The position numbers and the translations under genes were made by a program. The notes under the pieces were generated by a model. The model was not told where the DNA came from. It searched no databases and saw nothing but the letters and a program-made list of their open reading frames with translations. Below are positions 27,295 through 34,842 of a stretch of DNA of 64,000 nucleotides, in pieces; position 1 is the stretch's first letter; every line of letters starts with the position of its first letter. The stretch is from Flavobacterium piscis. Lineage in GTDB: Bacteria; Bacteroidota; Bacteroidia; Flavobacteriales; Flavobacteriaceae. Where the stretch lies: positions 186,001 to 250,000 of the forward strand of contig NZ_LVEN01000002.1 in NCBI RefSeq assembly GCF_001686925.1. The letters run 5' to 3'.

Positions 27295-28005
27295 TTAATT
27301 TTCGAGAATATTTACGATTTCTTCTTTAATCCATTTTATCTCGTTATTCTCAATAACAACAGTCATGGTGTCGCCATCTTTAACTTCTCCTGAGATTATT
27401 TTCTTAGCCAAAGGTCTTCTTAAGTGACTTCTTATAATACTTTTTATAGGTCTTGCTCCGTATTTGGCATTGTAGCCATTTTCTGCAAGATAAAGTTTCG
27501 CTTCTATCGGAATTTCAACTTTAATATTGATATTTTTTAACAAATCCATAAACTCTTTCTTGAGATGGATTTCAAATATTTTTAGAGCATTTTCTTTACT
27601 GATAGGTGCAAAAGGTACTATTTCGGTTAACCTTCCTAAAAATTCAGGTCTAAAATAATTACCCATAATTTCCATTAAAGAAGTTGAAGTCGGAATTTTT
27701 CCACTATTAAAGGTTTCCACAATATGATCAGCACCAATGTTTGAAGTAAATAAGATAATAGCATTCGAGAAATCACCTTCTTTTCCTAATCGATCATGTA
27801 ATTTCCCTTCATCCATAATTTGAAGAAAAACATCATAAACAGAAGTGTGAGCTTTTTCGATTTCATCAAATAATACAATAGAGTAAGGTTTTTGCCTGAT
27901 TTTGTTTACTAATAACCCACCTTCTTCATAACCAACATATCCAGGAGGCGCGCCATAGAGTGGGAGTATTTGTGCGATAGCTTTATGAAACAGCTTAAAA
28001 ACAGA
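27295..28005 (-). pseudogene. C-terminal remnant of a ClpV/TssH-type AAA+ ATPase
   Basis: An open frame of about 236 codons corresponds only to the last third of a ClpB/ClpV-family ATPase. It starts abruptly before the second AAA+ domain pore loop (YGAPPGYVGYEEGG, around 27957), then has Walker B IVLFDEIEKAH, the sensor region FTSNIGADHI, the arginine-finger region YFRPEFLGRLTEIVPF and the C-terminal ARPIKSIIRSHLRRPLAKKI. The segment MDEGKLHDRLGKEGDFSNA is, from memory, typical of the Bacteroidota type VI secretion ATPase TssH. There is no start codon in frame before 27816, a stop lies at 28008-28006, and both Walker A motifs and the first AAA+ domain are absent. No other secretion gene is near. 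Confidence 0.8.
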
Positions 28006-28054
28006 TCATCAAACGTATTCCCGTATCGACTGTTTATAGAAGAGTAGTTTAATT

Positions 28055-28084
28055 AAAAACCTGATCGTAAAAGGTCAGGTTTTT
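28055..28084 (-). terminator. Terminator of the exonuclease gene
   Basis: A 10-base-pair stem (28055-28064 with 28075-28084, arm AAAAACCTGA) lies a few bases after the exonuclease stop at 28090. The outer A/T pairs give short T runs in both directions, and the loop is 10 bases. Confidence 0.65.
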
Positions 28085-28089
28085 TGATT

Positions 28090-28716
28090 TTATTTAAACA
28101 AAGCATTCAAATTAATATGCTTTTTTTCTTTCAGTTTTTTTACAATTTTCAAAAAAGCGATTGCGGTAATATACGCATCGCCCAAAGCGGTGTGGCGGTC
28201 TTTTTTAGAGATATCAAATTTGTCTGCCAGATCGTCTAACGTATAGTGATCTTTTCGCTCAAACAAATGAGACTTGATCAGCGTTTTTTTATACAAAATA
28301 GCGGTATCTAAGCGCTTGTTCGTCAATTCAGGTAATCCATTTCGTTGGAGAGCTTTATTAATCATAGTCACATCAAAAACGGTATGATGTGCGATAATAA
28401 TCGAATCGCCTAAAAAAGCGAGAAACTGTTGCAAAGCTTCTAACTCGGTGGGGCGCTGGATCACGAAAGCTTTTAATATGCCATGGATCTGAGCAGTCGA
28501 TTTATCGTAATGATCCTGTTCAATATAAACCTCAAAACTATCCTGAATAGCAATTGTTCCGTTTTGAAGAATCAATGCTCCAATACATAATATACGGTCA
28601 TTATCGTAATCAAAACCTGTGGTTTCAGTATCTAAAACGACAAAACGCGTTTCTTCAATCGAAACACTTTCATCAAAGAGATCTTCTTCTTTTTTCCAAA
28701 AATCAAATAAACTCAT
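28090..28716 (-). CDS. DnaQ-like 3'-5' exonuclease
   Basis: A 208-residue DEDDh-type exonuclease related to the epsilon/PolC proofreading domain. Motif I is VLDTETTGF (D29, E31), motif II lies around IIAHHTVFDVTMINKAL, and motif III is HTALGDAYITA. A short N-terminal extension (1-22) precedes the domain. It starts 2 bases after the cNMP/CBS/DUF294 gene, so the two form an operon. The same pairing occurs in many proteobacteria beside acetate symporters; here no symporter is visible. It may act in RNA or nucleotide turnover rather than replication, but this is inference. Confidence 0.85.
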   Translation of the reverse strand: MSLFDFWKKEEDLFDESVSIEETRFVVLDTETTGFDYDNDRILCIGALILQNGTIAIQDSFEVYIEQDHYDKSTAQIHGILKAFVIQRPTELEALQQFLAFLGDSIIIAHHTVFDVTMINKALQRNGLPELTNKRLDTAILYKKTLIKSHLFERKDHYTLDDLADKFDISKKDRHTALGDAYITAIAFLKIVKKLKEKKHINLNALFK

Positions 28717-28718
28717 AA

Positions 28719-30638
28719 TTATACCAAATTTGAAACATTAAAACGTACCGAAATCAATTCCTGAAGCTCCTTAATAGTTTTAAAAGTTCTTTTCAGCTTA
28801 ATTTTTTCCATTTTTGATAACGATTCCAATGCAATAAATTGTCCTGAGTCATGGTGCAAAAGTCCTTGTTTGGTTCTGAATTTCAATAAGGCCTTAAACG
28901 AGTAGGAACACGATAAATACAATTCTCTGTTATTAGGTTCTAATTCAGCTAGTTTTTCAAAACGTTCAGCCGTATTGCTGATCGATTTAACCGAATGTGA
29001 TAAAATCAAAACCCTGGCGGCATCTGTAAGGGGCATCAAAGCCCTTCTTTTGATATCAAAATGATCTTTATTCGCTCCGTCTTGTTCTACCAAAAATTGT
29101 CTGAAAAAGCCTGTTGGTGACGGGCTTTGCAATGCACCGCTTACTAAATGAACATAAAAAATAGGATTTGCTTTTACATTTTCAAAAATAGATTCCGAAA
29201 GTTCATCCACAATCACAGCATCGCCATATGTTAAACTATAATCGAAAAATATAAAGGACAATAGGACTTCATTTTTTCCAGGATTTGTAATCCAATGATG
29301 TACATGACTTTTCCATTCCTCCAGACTCATGCACCATTTTGGGTTCGATGCCATCATTTCGGCAGGACAATAATCATAACCAATTTCAAAAAGGCCCTTA
29401 TTGACAAGAGCGGCAAATTTTAAGAAATATACTCGGGTTTCCTCTTTAAAAACGTCAGACACATTTTCATACACAATCGCATTATCCTGATCTGTATGCA
29501 GCATTTGTTCGCTTCGTCCCTGACTTCCCAAAGCCAGCCACGCAAATTTTACCGGAGGTGGACTGCTCATTTTTTCTAATGAAATTTCGATCACACGCGT
29601 TGTACAGGCTTCATTCAGCTCTGTTATGATTTTAGAAATCAAAGTCATCGGAATGTTCTGGTCTAAATATCCCTGAAGCAATTGCATGATTCGTGCCCGA
29701 ATAGGTTTAATTTCCTTTGCTTTTTTAGCTCTTTTAAGAGCTTTGATTAAGACAGCAGGGTTATTTCCTAACGCCACCATGACATCATGCTTAGATAAAA
29801 TTCCAACTGCTTTGGTATTTGTTGTTCCGTCTTTAGTCAGGCATAAATAGCTGATATTACTTTTCATCATTGCCATTTGCGCTTCGGTAACCGTCATCTT
29901 TTTCGGATACGTAATAACAGGTTTGGTCATAATGGTTTCGGCAGTTGTCAGGATCGAATAATCGCCAGTAACAATTTTATTCCGTAAATCTTTATCCGTT
30001 ATGATTCCGATTGGTAACATTTCATCTACAATCAATATTGCTCCAACTTTTTTCTTGGTCATGATTTTTGCAATATCTCTTGCAGTGGTTGATGGTCCGC
30101 AGGTAACAATTTTCTTAGAATATTTTATTGGCTGTAAATCAAAAGAATCTCTTTCGGCATGATGATTTTCATGAACCAAATCATCTCCATACAATTTATC
30201 TTTATGAATATCTGAATAAGGATTTCGGGTGTTCGATGCGTAACTTTCGATCAAAAAATTACCAACAGTTCTGTTTTCAAGTGCATAAGGTTTAAAAACT
30301 GCAATGGGGATCGCATACAGGATTGTTTCCTCATAGGCAACGGCTTCCATAATGTAATTTTCCTGCGCTAAAAGAGGGCGTAAGCCAAAAATGTCACCTT
30401 CGTCGCACATGTCTAAAACTGTATTTTTCTGGTTTTTTTTAAGCGCAACAGCACCTTTATGCACGACATAAAATGAATCGTGAGTTTTTTCGTTTTCGGC
30501 GAAAATTACAGCATCTTTATCTTTATAAACTATAGAAATTTGTTCAGATAGTTTTTCTAAATCCTTTTGATGCAAAAAGCTAAAAGGAGGAAAGCCCTTT
30601 AAAAAGTCGGCAACTCTATGCGAAATCGTATTTTTCAT
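28719..30638 (-). CDS. cNMP-binding / CBS / DUF294 nucleotidyltransferase-like protein
   Basis: A 639-residue cytoplasmic multidomain protein. Order: cyclic-nucleotide-binding domain (about 15-130), two CBS motifs (about 170-295, including GIITDKDLRNKIVTGDY and GILSKHDVMVAL), a nucleotidyltransferase-like DUF294 domain with GSQGRSEQ (371-378) and the metal-type motif DQDNAIVYE (383-391), and a DUF294 C-terminal helical domain (about 480-630). The layout resembles GlnD-like regulators, suggesting ligand-controlled nucleotidylation of a protein target, but no target is visible. It is co-transcribed with the DnaQ-like exonuclease downstream. Confidence 0.88.
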   Translation of the reverse strand: MKNTISHRVADFLKGFPPFSFLHQKDLEKLSEQISIVYKDKDAVIFAENEKTHDSFYVVHKGAVALKKNQKNTVLDMCDEGDIFGLRPLLAQENYIMEAVAYEETILYAIPIAVFKPYALENRTVGNFLIESYASNTRNPYSDIHKDKLYGDDLVHENHHAERDSFDLQPIKYSKKIVTCGPSTTARDIAKIMTKKKVGAILIVDEMLPIGIITDKDLRNKIVTGDYSILTTAETIMTKPVITYPKKMTVTEAQMAMMKSNISYLCLTKDGTTNTKAVGILSKHDVMVALGNNPAVLIKALKRAKKAKEIKPIRARIMQLLQGYLDQNIPMTLISKIITELNEACTTRVIEISLEKMSSPPPVKFAWLALGSQGRSEQMLHTDQDNAIVYENVSDVFKEETRVYFLKFAALVNKGLFEIGYDYCPAEMMASNPKWCMSLEEWKSHVHHWITNPGKNEVLLSFIFFDYSLTYGDAVIVDELSESIFENVKANPIFYVHLVSGALQSPSPTGFFRQFLVEQDGANKDHFDIKRRALMPLTDAARVLILSHSVKSISNTAERFEKLAELEPNNRELYLSCSYSFKALLKFRTKQGLLHHDSGQFIALESLSKMEKIKLKRTFKTIKELQELISVRFNVSNLV

Positions 30639-30810
30639 GCGTAAGATTTAGGTTCTAATGTAAGATTAAAAATAGAAATGTAAAAGAAACACGTTAATAC
30701 TTTTTTGTTTTTGCGACAAAGTCACAAAGGCATGAAGTTTTGTTTATTCTTTGTATTTTAAAAGATGCCACAAGTGAGTTACTGTTTTTCTAAGAAATGC
30801 TGCTATAAAA

Positions 30811-30837
30811 AAAGTTCCATGATAGAAATGGAACTTT
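30811..30837 (-). terminator. Terminator of the terC gene
   Basis: A 10-base-pair stem (30811-30820 with 30828-30837, arm AAAGTTCCAT) is followed on the minus strand by a seven-base T run. It is located 11 bases after the TerC stop. Confidence 0.8.
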
Positions 30838-30847
30838 AAATTATGAT

Positions 30848-31621
30848 TTATGATTGTTTCTTCCTGACTTTCATATTTATAAACTCAACTGCCAGTGAAA
30901 ACGAAATGGCAAAATACAAATATCCTTTAGGAACTGCACCAATGTGTTCGCCGGCAAGCGCAGCATTCGATAAATGCATACTTTCGGTAATTAGCATAAA
31001 ACCAATTAGTATTAAAAACGAAAGTCCTAATATTTGAATAGAAGGATTTTTATTAACGAAATTCCCAACTGGAACAGCAAACAGCATCATAACCAAAACC
31101 GAAATAACAACCGCCGTAATCATAATGGTCAATGCGCCGTTTACACCATTTGTCATACCAACAGCAGTTAAAATAGAATCGACAGAAAAAATAAGATCAA
31201 TCAATAAAATCTGAACAATAACATTCGAAAAAGATTTTTTTGCTGCTGTGCCAATTGTCTTTTCTTCATCGCCTTTATGATCTACTTTTTCGCTAATTTC
31301 TTTGGTACTTTTATAAATTAAAAACAAACCTCCCACGAATAGAATCAAGGCCTGTCCTGTAAAGTCGCCTTCGAACCAACCCCAGTGAATACTAAAGATA
31401 GTAGCTTTCATCGCAATCAGATACGAGATCCCCATCAACAATGCAATACGCATAAACATGGCTAAAAACAAACCAATTCGGGTTGCTTTTTTTCGATCTT
31501 CTTCGGGTAATTTGCCAGTTACAATCGAGATAAAAATAATGTTATCAATTCCTAAAACAATTTCAAGAAAAGTCAGTGTCAATAAGGCAATCCAGGCATC
31601 GGGATTCAAAAATACTTCCAT
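30848..31621 (-). CDS. TerC family integral membrane protein
   Basis: A 257-residue protein with seven or eight membrane helices. It carries the TerC acidic motifs LGIDNIIFISI (about 23-33) and LIFSVDSILTAVG (about 162-174) that bind the transported ion. TerC-family proteins are linked to tellurite resistance in name, but many export manganese, which is the more likely function; there are no other ter genes here. The His-Lys-Glu-rich cytoplasmic loop (about 108-125) is typical. It has its own terminator, and the next gene upstream is a lipoprotein on the same strand 23 bases away. Confidence 0.88.
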   Translation of the reverse strand: MEVFLNPDAWIALLTLTFLEIVLGIDNIIFISIVTGKLPEEDRKKATRIGLFLAMFMRIALLMGISYLIAMKATIFSIHWGWFEGDFTGQALILFVGGLFLIYKSTKEISEKVDHKGDEEKTIGTAAKKSFSNVIVQILLIDLIFSVDSILTAVGMTNGVNGALTIMITAVVISVLVMMLFAVPVGNFVNKNPSIQILGLSFLILIGFMLITESMHLSNAALAGEHIGAVPKGYLYFAISFSLAVEFINMKVRKKQS

Positions 31622-31644
31622 TCTAAAAAAGTTTTATAAATTAA

Positions 31645-32016
31645 TTAATCTAATTTCACAACAGTTCCTCGTTGTTTTTGGTCAGAACCCACCAATCCAA
31701 ATTCAAAAGTATAAGAATCTTTAGAAGTCGTTAAAATCTTCATATTGATTGCTTTCTCTTCGGCCATATTTTTCGGGTGTTTCTTTTGCAAGATATATTC
31801 GCAATCGCTTACCCAGCGTACAGTCGAGGTATCTGTTTTTCCTTCAAAAGTTTCGATTTCGATGCCGTCTTTACGTTCAAAAATAGTCGTTTTTTTTACG
31901 CCATTTACATCAAACTCAAATTTGAATTTCCCGTTTTTAAAATCTTTACAGTTGTGTTCGGCATCATAACAAGATACTAAGGCAAGTAACGGAAGTAAGA
32001 ATGCTATTTTTTTCAT
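31645..32016 (-). CDS. Small lipoprotein, unknown function
   Basis: A 123-residue lipoprotein with a clean signal peptide and lipobox (LVSC, Cys16). The mature part has three further cysteines (YDAEHNCKDF, VSDCEYIL) and repeats of charged beta-type sequence (GKFKFEFDVNGVKKT). Similar flavobacterial proteins have been mislabelled as DNA topoisomerase IV in databases; nothing here supports that. The ATG at 32016 is chosen because it starts the signal peptide, while the upstream extension would run through a palindrome at 32041-32054. Confidence 0.7.
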   Translation of the reverse strand: MKKIAFLLPLLALVSCYDAEHNCKDFKNGKFKFEFDVNGVKKTTIFERKDGIEIETFEGKTDTSTVRWVSDCEYILQKKHPKNMAEEKAINMKILTTSKDSYTFEFGLVGSDQKQRGTVVKLD

Positions 32017-32040
32017 TTTAAATAATTTTTTTTTTGGATT

Positions 32041-32054
32041 CCGATAGCTATCGG
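32041..32054. repeat. Palindrome CCGATAGCTATCGG
   Basis: A 14-base perfect palindrome followed by GGAC lies just upstream of the small lipoprotein gene. The same core occurs at 38738-38759 as a 22-base perfect palindrome. It reads as an interspersed palindromic site, of unknown function. Confidence 0.55.
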
Positions 32055-32124
32055 GACTGCTTTTCATTTTAATCTTTTTATTTTTTAAAGAAAAAAATAA
32101 AAAGGATTTCCATTGTAATCAGGA

Positions 32125-32310
32125 CTAGGAATATATCAAGTAAATTAGAAATACTGTTACAATTAGTACAAAAATGATATTTATAAACCAGAGAAAAAAT
32201 AAATTCCGTGTTCTGTTTCTATCAGCTTGTTCATCAGATAATTTGGTTCTACCTAATTTAATTAAAATCCAGTACCAAAATCCTCCTAACTGAGCATGAT
32301 ATTCGATCAT
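32125..32310 (-). CDS. Small membrane protein, unknown function
   Basis: A 61-residue protein with one C-terminal membrane helix (about 38-60) after a Trp/Tyr-rich start (GGFWYWILIKLGRTKL). Its ATG overlaps the stop of the DUF1572 gene by 4 bases, strong evidence that it is translated by coupling. No family name is known to me, but similar short proteins beginning with this GGFWYWI pattern occur in flavobacteria by memory. Confidence 0.65.
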   Translation of the reverse strand: MIEYHAQLGGFWYWILIKLGRTKLSDEQADRNRTRNLFFLWFINIIFVLIVTVFLIYLIYS

Positions 32311-32882
32311 TTCAATCTTTTTAATTCATCATCGGTAAAGTTCTTGATTTCTTTTTCCTTGGCAAACTTTTCGGCATTATAATTTCCTGATTTATTTTTC
32401 GGGATAGATAAACTGTCCCATTCGCTATTTTTTAGTTGTTTGGCATAAAAAACGATTTGCCCAACGTGATAAGGATAATGCGCCAATTGACGGTTAATGG
32501 CCTCAATAACAGTGTGGCCTTCATTGCGGATATAAATAATATCCGAAAGTTGTTCCGGTTTTAAATTGTTTAAAGTATTTAGAAAACAATCCCATCCTTT
32601 ATTCCAAAACTTTAAAACCTCTTCTTTAGATTGCAGATCATTTTCGAATTCAGCATCGCGATTACGCCATTCTTTTTCACCATCAGAAGTTAAAAAGTCT
32701 GTCCATCGCGACAACATATTACCCGAAATATGCTTGATTATAGTAGCAATACTGTTGGTGTCTTCGTTGACCGAAACAAAAAGCTGATTAGGTTCTAATT
32801 GATTTATCGATTTTTCGCCCAACATTTTATAATATAAAAATTGTTTTTTAACGCTTTCTAAATAAGATTCAGTTACTTCCAT
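32307..32882 (-). CDS. DUF1572 (DinB-like) family protein
   Basis: A 191-residue helical protein of the DUF1572/DinB-like superfamily, a four-helix bundle that often binds a metal through three histidines. Candidates are in TIIKHISGNM (about 47-56) and RQLAHYPYHVGQIVFYAKQL (about 127-146). The role is unknown; relatives include thiol-transferases such as bacillithiol enzymes. The ATG at 32882 (MEVTESYL) is used; an upstream GTG would extend into the inverted repeat at 32901-32967. The downstream 61-residue gene overlaps by 4 bases. Confidence 0.85.
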   Translation of the reverse strand: MEVTESYLESVKKQFLYYKMLGEKSINQLEPNQLFVSVNEDTNSIATIIKHISGNMLSRWTDFLTSDGEKEWRNRDAEFENDLQSKEEVLKFWNKGWDCFLNTLNNLKPEQLSDIIYIRNEGHTVIEAINRQLAHYPYHVGQIVFYAKQLKNSEWDSLSIPKNKSGNYNAEKFAKEKEIKNFTDDELKRLK

Positions 32883-32900
32883 GATTATTTTTTTTGCTAT

Positions 32901-32967
32901 GAATTGCACGAATTAGCAAGAATTATTTTTTCTCAGACTTATAAATTAGTGTAAATTCGCGCAATTC
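32901..32967. repeat. Inverted-repeat element between DUF1572 and pentapeptide genes
   Basis: Two 24-base arms, 32901-32924 and 32944-32967, are inverted copies with 5 mismatches by eye (GAATTGCACGAATT against AATTCGCGCAATTC). They surround a 19-base spacer. The words resemble the CGAATT/GCGCAATTC intergenic repeats common in flavobacteria. Confidence 0.45.
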
Positions 32968-32979
32968 GTGGCATATTTT

Positions 32980-33552
32980 TTATACAATTTTAATATCGTA
33001 TTTATCTAAAAGTCCCACAATTCCGTCATTAGAAAACTGGGCTTTTCTCATTGGGTTAAATTCCGGATCGATTTTGTAATTGTAAGCCGTTTTAAAATTA
33101 ACGGCTGCCAATTGGGTATCATTAAAAATGGCTCCTTCTAAATTGCAGTTATCAAAAACCGAACTTGTTAAGTTGGTTCCTATAAAAGTTACCTCGCGAA
33201 CTGAACAATTTATAAACTTGGTTTTAGGCATTTTTTTGTTCGAAAAGATGGCGTAATCTAAAGTACTTTCTTCAAAGTAAACCTGAAATAAAAAATCATC
33301 ACATTCGTTAAAAGCGATTCCTAGTAGCTTGCAATTCCTGAAAGTTACATTTTTTAAGTTCGTGCCGAATAAACTTGTCATCGACAAATTGCAGTCGATA
33401 AATTCGCAGTCTAAAAAAGTATTGTAGGCAAAATTGCTATTAGAAAAATCACAGTTTTTAAACACACAATCTTCAAACTCCCGATTGTTTATTTTTTTGT
33501 CAATATAGACAACTTTCTCGAAGGTTTTCTGAATGTGAATTAGACTTTCCAT
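32980..33552 (-). CDS. Pentapeptide-repeat protein
   Basis: A 190-residue protein of A(D/N)LxX-type pentapeptide repeats: FKNCDFSNSNFAYNTFLDCE, FIDCNLSMTSLFGTNL, FDNCNLEGAIFND and others, about 25-150, which should form a right-handed beta-helix. It ends in a non-repeat helix (GIVGLLDKYDIKI). Such helices mimic DNA in MfpA/Qnr gyrase-protecting proteins, but many pentapeptide proteins have no known partner, so a gyrase link is speculative. No signal peptide is visible, so it is probably cytoplasmic. It is likely to be transcribed alone or with the DUF1572 gene. Confidence 0.85.
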   Translation of the reverse strand: MESLIHIQKTFEKVVYIDKKINNREFEDCVFKNCDFSNSNFAYNTFLDCEFIDCNLSMTSLFGTNLKNVTFRNCKLLGIAFNECDDFLFQVYFEESTLDYAIFSNKKMPKTKFINCSVREVTFIGTNLTSSVFDNCNLEGAIFNDTQLAAVNFKTAYNYKIDPEFNPMRKAQFSNDGIVGLLDKYDIKIV

Positions 33553-33612
33553 TTGTGTAGTGAATAAAGGGTAATAATTTAATTAAAAGAAAAGGCTTTA
33601 TAAGAGACTAAT

Positions 33613-33834
33613 TTAGTCATTAAATATACCTTTCATGATAATTTTCAATCCGTAAAAAATAAGGAACATGGCACTTAAACAAGCTACAATTCCAATTCCT
33701 AAAACAAGATAATGCCAATTAGTATGTTGGTTCATAAAAGCATTATAAATCAGCGAAGGGCCAATAAACAATAGAGGTAACGAACCTGACATATATTTAA
33801 TTCCTTTTCCCAGTAATTCCTTATTTGTTGCCAT
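33613..33834 (-). CDS. DUF6095 family small membrane protein
   Basis: A 73-residue protein with two membrane helices (about 15-33 and 40-66). The pattern MATNKELLGKGIKYM followed by a Pro/Gly-rich helix (SLPLLFIGPSLIYNAF) matches flavobacterial DUF6095 proteins of unknown function. It lies downstream of murQ on the same strand, an arrangement I remember as recurrent in flavobacteria. A 16-base-pair hairpin at 33900-33932 separates the two genes. Confidence 0.8.
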   Translation of the reverse strand: MATNKELLGKGIKYMSGSLPLLFIGPSLIYNAFMNQHTNWHYLVLGIGIVACLSAMFLIFYGLKIIMKGIFND

Positions 33835-33899
33835 GTTTTTTTTGTTTCAGGTTTTAGAAAGTTTCAGGTTTCAAGTTTTTTTAGTTTCCAGTTTGTTGG

Positions 33900-33932
33900 A
33901 ACTATGTCAAAGTTTTAAACTTTGACATAGTT
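33900..33932. repeat. Near-perfect 16-base-pair hairpin
   Basis: Arms 33900-33915 and 33917-33932 (AACTATGTCAAAGTTT and its complement) are separated by one base. The site sits between murQ and DUF6095 and could fold as a terminator-like structure but lacks a clear T run. Upstream, 33845-33895 contains degenerate GTTTCAGGTTT-type words. Confidence 0.55.
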
Positions 33933-33988
33933 TGACTGCGAGAGTTTCATCCTGATAGTTTGCGAGCTTTGCGTTCTTTGCAGTTAAA

Positions 33989-34813
33989 TCAAAACTCTTT
34001 TTGCAAATTATAATTATCAACAGCATTTCGTACACTGCCGTATTTTTTTAATAATTGAGAGGCTTCTTCATATGAAATTTGAATTTCACCCATGATCATT
34101 TTTACGCCGCGATCTACTAACTTGATATTACTCAATTGCATATCGACCATTTTGTTACCTTTTACTTTTCCAAGTTGAATCATCGCAGCAGTCGAAATCA
34201 TATTCAAAACTAATTTTTGTGCTGTTCCTGCTTTCATTCTGGAACTTCCGGTAACAAATTCAGGACCTACAACTACTTCAATAGGAAATTGCGCTGTTAA
34301 TGCTAATGGACTTCCGGCATTGTTTGTAATGCAGCCCGTAAGAATATTTTTTTGATTGCAAGTTTCTAATCCACCAATTACATACGGAGTCGTTCCAGAT
34401 GCTGCAATACCAATTACCACGTCGTTTGCACCAATATTATTGTTCTCAAGATCGATCCAGGCTTGCGTTGCATTGTCTTCGGCATTTTCTACAGCACGAC
34501 GAATGGCTTTGTCACCACCGGCAATTATTCCGTTTACTAAATCAAAAGGAACACCAAAAGTAGGAGGACATTCTGAGGCATCAACAACGCCTAATCGACC
34601 GGATGTTCCGGCTCCAATATAAAACAAACGTCCACCTAGCTTTAATTTAGCGACAATTTGTTCTACTAGAGCTTCAATTTGAGGAATTGCTTTTTCAACA
34701 GCATAGGGAACAGTTTTGTCTTCCTGATTGATATTGGTAAGCAATTCATGAACCGACATTTTTTCTAAATGCTCGTATTTTGATGCTTGTTCTGTAATTT
34801 TTGTAAACGTCAT
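33989..34813 (-). CDS. murQ: N-acetylmuramic acid 6-phosphate etherase
   Basis: A 274-residue SIS-domain enzyme that cleaves the lactyl ether of MurNAc-6-phosphate, giving GlcNAc-6-phosphate and lactate in peptidoglycan recycling. The phosphate-binding loop is GAGTSGRLG (67-75) and the family signature DASECPPTFG is at 78-87; VVIGIAASGTTPYV and TGSSRMKAGTAQK complete it. It is somewhat shorter than the usual 300-residue enzyme but covers all motifs. The ATG at 34813 is chosen because an in-frame TTG at 34837 falls in the promoter element. No MurNAc transporter is adjacent. Confidence 0.93.
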   Translation of the reverse strand: MTFTKITEQASKYEHLEKMSVHELLTNINQEDKTVPYAVEKAIPQIEALVEQIVAKLKLGGRLFYIGAGTSGRLGVVDASECPPTFGVPFDLVNGIIAGGDKAIRRAVENAEDNATQAWIDLENNNIGANDVVIGIAASGTTPYVIGGLETCNQKNILTGCITNNAGSPLALTAQFPIEVVVGPEFVTGSSRMKAGTAQKLVLNMISTAAMIQLGKVKGNKMVDMQLSNIKLVDRGVKMIMGEIQISYEEASQLLKKYGSVRNAVDNYNLQKEF

Positions 34814-34834
34814 TTTTAGTATAATTGGTCGGGT

Positions 34835-34842
34835 CAAAATTA
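34835..34842 (-). promoter_or_regulatory. Bacteroidota -7 promoter element for murQ
   Basis: TAATTTTG on the minus strand matches TAnnTTTG and lies about 22 bases before the murQ ATG. A TTG at 34858-34856 is closer (13 bases) than the usual spacing. Confidence 0.4.

Noticed and set aside
27295..28005. Functional ClpB chaperone or active type VI secretion system
   Set aside because: Only the C-terminal third is present, with no Walker A, no first AAA+ domain and no other secretion gene nearby.
31645..32016. DNA topoisomerase IV annotation for the small lipoprotein gene
   Set aside because: The product has a lipobox and 123 residues with no topoisomerase motif; the real parE and parC are at 21-27 kb.
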